Shown here one piece after another: positions 5,965-10,099 of a stretch of DNA of 10,099 bases (position 1 is the first letter of the stretch; each line of letters opens with the position of its first letter). The position numbers were made by a program, and so were the translations under genes. The stretch is from Candidatus Nanoarchaeia archaeon (GTDB lineage Archaea > Nanobdellota > Nanobdellia > Woesearchaeales > CG1-02-33-12), in the NCBI GenBank assembly GCA_028711925.1, contig JAQTRH010000034.1, forward strand, positions 1-10,099, in the 5' to 3' direction. Below the pieces are notes generated by a model that saw nothing but the letters and a program-made list of their open reading frames with translations, was not told the DNA's origin and did not search any database.

Positions 5965-5974
5965 TTTTTATAAT
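5965..5974 (+). promoter_or_regulatory. TATA box, leaderless promoter of csaA
   Basis: TTTTTATAAT is centred about 26 nt before the csaA ATG at 5995. Together with the rio1 box it makes a compact 77-bp divergent promoter region. Confidence 0.6.
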
Positions 5975-5994
5975 CTTTATTAATAATCTTTATT

Positions 5995-6324
5995 ATGATA
6001 ACATGGGAAGATTTCAAAAAAGTTGATATGAGAGTTGGAACTGTTTTAAATGCAGAGGATTTCCCAGAGGCCAAAAAGCAGGCATATAAGCTTGAAATTG
6101 ATTTTGGGCCGTTGGGAATCAAAAAAACAAGCGCCCAGATAACAAAACTTTACAAAAAAGAGGATTTAGTTAATAAGCAGGTTATTGCTGTTGTAAATTT
6201 TCCGCCGAAACAGATAGCAAATTTTGTTTCAGAGGTTCTTGTTCTTGGAGTTGTTGGAAAAGAAAATGAAGTTATTTTGCTGGAGTTAGACAAAAAAGCA
6301 GATAATGGCCTAAGAATAGCATAA
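5995..6324 (+). CDS. csaA: CsaA-like tRNA-binding-domain (OB-fold) protein
   Basis: 109 residues, the normal CsaA length, made of one tRNA-binding OB fold related to the C-terminal part of methionyl-tRNA synthetase. Conserved blocks: FKKVDMRVGTVLNAEDFPEA (7-26), KLEIDFG (32-38), KTSAQITKLY (44-53), QVIAVVNFPPKQIANF (62-77), SEVLVLG (79-85) and the C-terminal NGLRIA (104-109). CsaA binds tRNA-like RNA and was described as an export-linked chaperone in bacteria; the archaeal role is less clear. The start is fixed by the family N-terminus and a TATA box 26 nt upstream. The RNA candidate begins about 40 bp after its stop, from its own promoter. Confidence 0.9.
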   Translation: MITWEDFKKVDMRVGTVLNAEDFPEAKKQAYKLEIDFGPLGIKKTSAQITKLYKKEDLVNKQVIAVVNFPPKQIANFVSEVLVLGVVGKENEVILLELDKKADNGLRIA

Positions 6325-6333
6325 AAGCAAAGA

Positions 6334-6341
6334 TTTTTATA
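6334..6341 (+). promoter_or_regulatory. TATA box of the non-coding RNA candidate
   Basis: AAGATTTTTATATTGC repeats the core seen at dph5 (AAGATTTTTATACTGC). The predicted start is about 6363, immediately before the first stem of the RNA candidate at 6365. Confidence 0.5.
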
Positions 6342-6362
6342 TTGCAGAATCAATAATTTGGT

Positions 6363-6547
6363 TGTGCAGAAAAGACCTTTAACAAGCCATAACGTTCAGT
6401 TATGCGATGAATTCAAGGTTACTCCTGCATAAAACAGCCCGTCACGAGAGTACTCAACGGAGCTTACGATAAATTCAAGCTATGAGTTTGGGAGTTAGTG
6501 TTTCGGGCAACAAAAACTTTAATGTTCACAGAACAACGTAAAGAACA
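6363..6547 (+). ncRNA. Structured non-coding RNA candidate, H/ACA-like hairpin layout
   Basis: This stretch has no substantial ORF and is visibly less A/T-rich than neighbouring intergenic DNA. Hairpin 1 has three nested stems: TGCAG/CTGCA (6365-6369, 6425-6429), ACCTT/AAGGT (6375-6379, 6415-6419) and CATAAC/GTTATG (6388-6393, 6399-6404). It is followed by ATAAAACA. Hairpin 2 has GCCCG/CGGGC (6437-6441, 6504-6508), ACTCA/TGAGT (6452-6456, 6483-6487) and AGCTT/AAGCT (6461-6465, 6477-6481), followed by AACA. A shorter third hairpin (CTTT/AAAG around TGTTC/GAACA, 6517-6543) is also followed by AACA. Hairpin, then ANA box, repeated, is the plan of archaeal pseudouridylation guides. In hairpin 1 the ACA lies about 15 nt from the upper stem, as expected; hairpin 2 fits only with an alternative pairing. 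No target was assigned. It could instead be a dnaG leader. Confidence 0.4.
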
Positions 6548-6625
6548 AGCTAACGGCTTTATTCACTATTATCAATTGTTTAAGGGGTTATATTTGAAAA
6601 AAAGAGTGAAAAAAGGTATTTGGGG

Positions 6626-6633
6626 TTAAATAA
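6626..6633 (+). promoter_or_regulatory. Candidate dnaG TATA box
   Basis: GGGGTTAAATAATAG predicts a start near 6656. A similar sequence, GGGGTTATATTTG (6584-6596), is an alternative. Neither stands out from the A/T-rich background. Confidence 0.3.
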
Positions 6634-6677
6634 TAGCCTATTTAGACTTGTTCTATACACATAAAGAAGGAGTAATC

Positions 6678-6725
6678 ATGTTCACCAATTCATTTAGCTT
6701 CATTGACAAAAGCAAAGTTAGCTAG
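6678..6725 (+). CDS. 15-codon upstream ORF in the dnaG leader
   Basis: ATG to TAG encodes MFTNSFSFIDKSKVS. It is preceded by AAGGAG (6667-6672) with a 5-nt spacer, a ribosome site as good as that of dnaG. It ends 48 bp before the dnaG ATG. No known peptide family was recognised and no codon run suggests attenuation. Translation might set ribosome loading on dnaG (inference), or the site may be accidental. Confidence 0.35.
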   Translation: MFTNSFSFIDKSKVS

Positions 6726-6773
6726 TGGTGCAAATCTTACTCTTTCTTCAACAAAAACAGCGGAGGAAATAAA

Positions 6774-8006
6774 ATGGCAAAGATAAGTCAAGTATCATCT
6801 AAGTATATAATTCATACAATTATAGACATTGAAGGAATTGTTGACAAGCCTGATGTGATTGGAGCGGTTTTTGGCCAGACTGAGGGCTTGCTTGGAGCAG
6901 ATTTAGAGTTAAGAGAGCTTCAGAGAAGCGGAAGAATAGGAAGAATCGAGGTAAATCTTGAAACAAAATCAGGAAAAACAACAGGCGCAATCTTAATACC
7001 CTCTTCATTGGATAAGGCAGAAACATCAATTGTCGGGGCTGCTTTAGAGGTAATACAAAAAATAGGGCCTTGCAATGCAAAAATAAAAGTCCAGAAGATA
7101 GAAGATGTCAGGGTATCAAAAAGAAAATTTGTTATTGACAGGGCAAAAGAACTGCTTAAGGCAATGATGGAAAACACCATGCCGGACAGCCAGGAGCTTG
7201 CCGATGAGGTTGCTTATTCTGTGAGAGTTATGGAAATACAGGAATACGGAATAGACAGGCTTCCTGCAGGTCCTGCAATAGATGACTCAGACGAACTGAT
7301 AATTGTAGAGGGCCGAGCTGATGTTTTAAATCTTTTAAAGCACGGCTTTAAGAATGTGATAGCTGTTAACGGAACATCTGCTCCAAAATCAATAGTTGAG
7401 CTTTGCAAGAAAAAAACAGCAACCTTGTTTGTTGATGGAGACCGCGGGGGGGATTTGATAATAAAGGAAATAACTGGAATGGCAGAGATTGATTTTGTAA
7501 CAAAAGCCCCTGATGGAAAAGAAGTTGAGGAAATAACCAAAAAAGAAATGCACAAGGCCTTAAGGGGAAGGATAGCTGTAGAGCAGGCAAAGATGGAGAT
7601 AAAAGATGAAAACGGAAAAGCAGTAGAGCAAAGAAATGACAGCTACAACAAACAAAGGTTCAATAAGAGACCAGAACCTAAAAGACCTGAACAAATCAGG
7701 CCAGCGAGAATATCTCCTGAAGAGAAAAAAACATTCAAGGATATGCTTGAGGATTTAATAGGAACAAGAGGAGCGTATGTTCTTGACACAAAGCTGAACA
7801 TCCTTGGAAAAGTTCCTATAACAGAGCTGCAAACAACTATTAAAAGCCTTAAGTCAGGAGTTCACGCAGTTGTATTTGACGGCACTATTGACCGAGAGCT
7901 TGTGAAAACAGCAGAAAGAACAACTATCAAGTATATTGTTGCGATGGATTCAAAGGTAAGGCCAAACGAAACAAGAATTACAGTTCTTACTGAAAGCGAC
8001 CTTTAA
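6774..8006 (+). CDS. dnaG: Archaeal DnaG (Toprim primase-like, exosome-associated)
   Basis: 410 residues, typical for archaeal DnaG. The N-terminal domain (about 1-165) holds YIIHTIIDIEGIVDKPDVIG (11-30) and GQTEGLLG (34-41). The Toprim domain (about 172-250) has the catalytic glutamate in IIVEGRADV (176-184) and the metal-binding DGDRGGD (221-227). A charged, Pro/Gln/Arg-rich linker (about 280-315) leads to a C-terminal domain (about 316-410). Archaeal DnaG has weak primase activity and is a structural subunit of the RNA exosome, where it helps recruit poly(A)-rich substrates; its main replicative role is doubtful since PriSL is the primase. The start is supported by GGAGG at 6762-6766, 7 nt before the ATG. 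The leader contains a short upstream ORF. No exosome subunit gene is adjacent. Confidence 0.96.
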   Translation: MAKISQVSSKYIIHTIIDIEGIVDKPDVIGAVFGQTEGLLGADLELRELQRSGRIGRIEVNLETKSGKTTGAILIPSSLDKAETSIVGAALEVIQKIGPCNAKIKVQKIEDVRVSKRKFVIDRAKELLKAMMENTMPDSQELADEVAYSVRVMEIQEYGIDRLPAGPAIDDSDELIIVEGRADVLNLLKHGFKNVIAVNGTSAPKSIVELCKKKTATLFVDGDRGGDLIIKEITGMAEIDFVTKAPDGKEVEEITKKEMHKALRGRIAVEQAKMEIKDENGKAVEQRNDSYNKQRFNKRPEPKRPEQIRPARISPEEKKTFKDMLEDLIGTRGAYVLDTKLNILGKVPITELQTTIKSLKSGVHAVVFDGTIDRELVKTAERTTIKYIVAMDSKVRPNETRITVLTESDL

Positions 8007-8013
8007 TTCTTTA

Positions 8014-8052
8014 TTTTATTTTTAATTTATTTATAAAATATAAAAAATAAAA
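8014..8052. terminator. Bidirectional A/T inverted-repeat terminator
   Basis: TTTTATTTTT (8014-8023) is the exact reverse complement of AAAAATAAAA (8043-8052). T-rich sequence follows the dnaG stop on the plus strand and the 8055 stop on the minus strand, so one element can end both convergent transcripts. Archaeal termination relies on U-tracts. Confidence 0.5.
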
Positions 8053-8054
8053 AT

Positions 8055-9278
8055 TTAATTGCATGAACCTGCAGATGATGCACTTGTTCCTTCAAATCCA
8101 AATCCTGGTGAAGGTGCTGTTGACGATAACTGCTCGCTGCACTCTTCCGGCTTTTCAATGAAACCAGTGCATATTGCATCAAGCAAGCTTGCAGGGTCCC
8201 TGCTTGCGCTTGCGACAACGCCATTTATCACTAAAGTAGGTGAGCCACGTACTCCATATTTTTCATTGAGTTCCTTATCTATGTCAAAAGGAGGATAGTT
8301 TCCCATCCAAGTTGTCTTATCATTTAGCTTTTCAGTCATCTTAAATTCTTCATCTGTCTGAGCTATGCAATCATCAAGCTGTCCTTTTAGGCCAACTTCC
8401 TCAACACATTCCTCTGTTTTCCCTTCCTTTAGGAAGCATTCAAGATAATCAAGGTATTTGTCATTGTATTCTTTTTGTATGCAGTACTGCAATGTTTGCT
8501 CATTTACTTCTACTTCACCGTGCATTGCATAGTAAACAAATCTCATGTTAAAATCAATTTTATCTCCTAATAATCTTAATACAGGCAGTATTCCTTTTTC
8601 AATTTGTGTTCCATAAGGGCAGTGAGACATTACAAAAACATCAACAACGGGCTTTTCCATTTTTGGCATACATTGCCAATTATTATCACAGTCAGGATCT
8701 TCACAATCAATCAAGCCGTCTCCATCATTGTCTATGCCATCATTGCATACCATTTCCATGCATGCAGGATGCTCGCTACACGACTCGTCCTCACAATCAA
8801 TCAATCCATTTCCTGTGTCATCAATTTCATTATCACATATCTCCCCATTTGGATCAAAATCTGCTCCTATCCTCAAGGACAAAAAATCTCCTTTTTGCTC
8901 AAGGTAGTTGCTTACCTGATTATAATTCTCTTGTTCTTTTACAGAATCTTTAAAGAATATTGCAGGCAAGTATGTTATGTTTGTATATTCATAAAGTTTC
9001 TCTCCTTCATCATTCATATAATCCACTTCCTTAAACTTAAGATTAGGGAATAAACTTTTTAATTGGCTTACTGTTCCTGATATCTGGGCGCATTCATCAC
9101 ATCTTAAATCATTAAGAACCCAAATATCAACAGAATCGTCAAGAACAACTTTTCCAGAAGAATTATTATTTCCTAAAATTGGTTTGAAAATAACAATTAA
9201 TGTTATTACTAAAAGTATAGATAATCCTATCAATATATTCCTCTTTTTTATCTTAACAACAAAGTTTTTATCACTCAT
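8055..9278 (-). CDS. Membrane-anchored double thioredoxin-fold protein with MopE-like Ca-binding repeats
   Basis: 407 residues. A positive N-terminus and one membrane helix (about 14-35) anchor it, with the rest outside. Domain 1 (about 48-135) is thioredoxin-like, with CDEC (C60, C63) and a cis-proline in TYLPAIFF (P105). Two Asp-rich, Cys-flanked repeats follow (148-173 and 178-203, e.g. NDGIDNDGDGLIDCEDPDC), like MopE metal-binding motifs. Domain 2 (about 210-380) is DsbA/GILT-like, with FVMSHCPYGTQ (C220) and cis-proline GVRGSPTLV (P347). Its CxxC is reduced to CPYG, so the second cysteine is missing. Other cysteines at 266, 281, 291, 304, 370 and 380 may form structural disulfides. A Ser/Gly-rich tail ends in SCN. 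It probably handles protein disulfides outside the membrane. The prolyl isomerase upstream supports a folding role. Confidence 0.85.
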   Translation of the reverse strand: MSDKNFVVKIKKRNILIGLSILLVITLIVIFKPILGNNNSSGKVVLDDSVDIWVLNDLRCDECAQISGTVSQLKSLFPNLKFKEVDYMNDEGEKLYEYTNITYLPAIFFKDSVKEQENYNQVSNYLEQKGDFLSLRIGADFDPNGEICDNEIDDTGNGLIDCEDESCSEHPACMEMVCNDGIDNDGDGLIDCEDPDCDNNWQCMPKMEKPVVDVFVMSHCPYGTQIEKGILPVLRLLGDKIDFNMRFVYYAMHGEVEVNEQTLQYCIQKEYNDKYLDYLECFLKEGKTEECVEEVGLKGQLDDCIAQTDEEFKMTEKLNDKTTWMGNYPPFDIDKELNEKYGVRGSPTLVINGVVASASRDPASLLDAICTGFIEKPEECSEQLSSTAPSPGFGFEGTSASSAGSCN

Positions 9279-9285
9279 TTAAATA

Positions 9286-9290
9286 CCCCC
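9286..9290 (-). promoter_or_regulatory. Shine-Dalgarno variant GGGGGT
   Basis: The minus strand reads ATAGGGGGTATTTAA immediately before the ATG at 9278, with a 7-nt spacer. This is the third gene in the window with this variant. Confidence 0.55.
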
Positions 9291-9325
9291 TATATCTAAA
9301 TATCATATTTCAAAAACTAAACTTA

Positions 9326-9333
9326 TTTATAAA
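9326..9333 (-). promoter_or_regulatory. TATA box of the double thioredoxin-fold gene
   Basis: The minus strand reads AGATTTATAAATAAG. The predicted start near 9303 gives a leader of about 25 nt containing the GGGGG site. The gene can therefore be transcribed apart from the isomerase gene 74 bp upstream. Confidence 0.5.
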
Positions 9334-9352
9334 TCTTTCTATTTTGATATCA

Positions 9353-10099
9353 CTAATTAGTAATAACTTCTTCTTTGAAATCGTATAATATTTCTATTTT
9401 TGCATTCTCCCTCAGTTCATTGAGATGTTCTGCAAGCATATCATTTTGTTTTTCATACTTGATATTCTCTTTTATAATCAAAGCAGAGTCTTCAAGCGAT
9501 GTCAACATTTCGGGCTTCTTATCATGTAATTTTATTATGTGATATCCGAATTCTGATTCAACAATATCTGATATCTCTCCGATTTCAAGTGAGAAAGCAG
9601 CATCTTCAAACTCCTTTACCATCATCCCTCTCTGGAAATAACCAAGGTTTCCTCCCATCTGCGCGGATGTGCACTCTGATCTTTGCCTTGCAAGCTCAGC
9701 AAAATCATCACCTTTTTTCAACAGGTTTAATACTTGTTCTGCTTCTCCAGTTGTATTTACAAGTATATGGCTTACATTAACCTGCTCTGGAACAATAAAC
9801 GAATTTTTGTTGGTTTCATAGTATTGGGCTACTTCTTCATCACTAACATCTATTCTTGTTAAAATTGTTTCATTAATAAGCTTACTCATCATTATCTGTT
9901 TTCTATAATATTCTTCAAAAAATTCTGTTGTAATACCCTGTTGCTGGAGGGTTTGCTGAAACTCTTCCTCTGAAATACCATAGTAATCTACTATATCTTT
10001 TATTGTGTCTGAAACCTCTTTATCTGTTACTGAAATCCCTTTATTCTTTGCTTCCTGCAATAACAATACTTCATTTATTGATTCATTCAGAAATGTTTC
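9353..10099 (-). CDS. SurA/PpiC-type peptidyl-prolyl isomerase, 5' end outside the window
   Basis: 248 residues are visible and the frame is open to the right edge, with ETFLNESINEV preceding the TTG at 10066. That TTG is therefore not the real start, and a signal or membrane segment probably lies beyond the window. The first 105 or so residues form a SurA_N-like helical chaperone region (LLLQEAKNKGISVTDKEV). A PpiC/parvulin domain follows (about 106-193): VNVSHILV, FAELARQRSECTS, GGNLGYFQRGMMVKEFEDAAF, EIGEISDIVESEFGYHIIKL. A helical C-terminal part closes the chain. Parvulins of this type catalyse cis-trans isomerisation of proline bonds in exported proteins. Its partner is likely the membrane-anchored thioredoxin-fold protein encoded next on the same strand. 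Export itself cannot be seen from this fragment. Confidence 0.9.
   Translation of the reverse strand, partial: ETFLNESINEVLLLQEAKNKGISVTDKEVSDTIKDIVDYYGISEEEFQQTLQQQGITTEFFEEYYRKQIMMSKLINETILTRIDVSDEEVAQYYETNKNSFIVPEQVNVSHILVNTTGEAEQVLNLLKKGDDFAELARQRSECTSAQMGGNLGYFQRGMMVKEFEDAAFSLEIGEISDIVESEFGYHIIKLHDKKPEMLTSLEDSALIIKENIKYEKQNDMLAEHLNELRENAKIEILYDFKEEVITN

Noticed and set aside
6404..6410. C/D box guide RNA based on GCGATGA
   Set aside because: A box C-like heptamer is present but no CUGA box lies at a suitable distance.
6363..6560. RNase P RNA, SRP RNA or a tRNA
   Set aside because: The universal RNase P blocks, the SRP helix 8 loop and a cloverleaf with a T-loop were looked for and not found; the ATTCAAG segments only superficially resemble a T-loop.
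8604..9053. 149-codon open frame on the plus strand opposite the thioredoxin-fold gene
   Set aside because: It is antisense to well-supported domains, has His/Ile/Tyr-rich composition unlike a real protein here, and has no ribosome site or promoter.
10064..10066. TTG as start of the prolyl isomerase
   Set aside because: Eleven more in-frame codons up to the edge continue the SurA-like helix (LNESINE), so the gene is cut by the window.
1..10099. CRISPR array, insertion sequence or defence system
   Set aside because: No regularly spaced repeats, transposase, terminal inverted repeats or known defence genes; most genes are core archaeal.

Overview
The window is chromosomal DNA of an AT-rich archaeon. 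Diphthine synthase (Dph5), an archaeal-type DnaG, a RIO1 kinase, an FtsZ2-type tubulin and a RecJ-like DHH nuclease are a core archaeal set. AT-rich TATA boxes about 26 nt upstream of start codons, giving leaderless genes, also point to Archaea. Small winged-helix proteins and membrane-anchored thioredoxin-like and parvulin proteins would fit a DPANN lineage such as Woesearchaeota, but no marker here settles that.

Layout. 1-947 (+) is the 3' part of a RecJ/GAN-like nuclease, overlapping tail-to-tail by 11 bp with a leftward gene. 937-2857 (-) holds three winged-helix proteins in a row: one fused to an S-layer-like domain with a terminal EF-hand loop, one small stand-alone, and one fused to a degenerate nucleotidyltransferase-like domain. 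dph5 follows on the minus strand (2912-3682). 3683-4014 is a regulatory gap with two candidate ftsZ promoters, two hairpins, a repeated 9-mer and an inverted repeat. ftsZ (4015-5091, +) ends at two strong tandem hairpins, facing rio1 (5213-5917, -). rio1 and csaA (5995-6324, +) diverge from a 77-bp leaderless promoter region. 6325-6773 has no long ORF. It carries a promoter, a structured RNA candidate with H/ACA-like layout, and a dnaG leader with a 15-codon upstream ORF. dnaG (6774-8006, +) faces, across an A/T inverted-repeat terminator, a membrane-anchored thioredoxin/MopE-repeat/DsbA-like protein (8055-9278, -). A SurA/PpiC-type prolyl isomerase (9353 to the edge, -) lies upstream of that.

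How the genes work together. The left and centre are information processing and division: nuclease, diphthamide synthesis on EF2, ribosome-maturation kinase, primase-like/exosome protein and cytokinesis tubulin. The right end is an extracytoplasmic folding pair, a disulfide-related protein plus a prolyl isomerase. Most genes have their own promoter, so these are neighbours rather than one operon. No CRISPR array, transposon, tRNA or rRNA gene was seen. The most unusual material is the non-coding sequence before ftsZ and dnaG and the two odd domain fusions.
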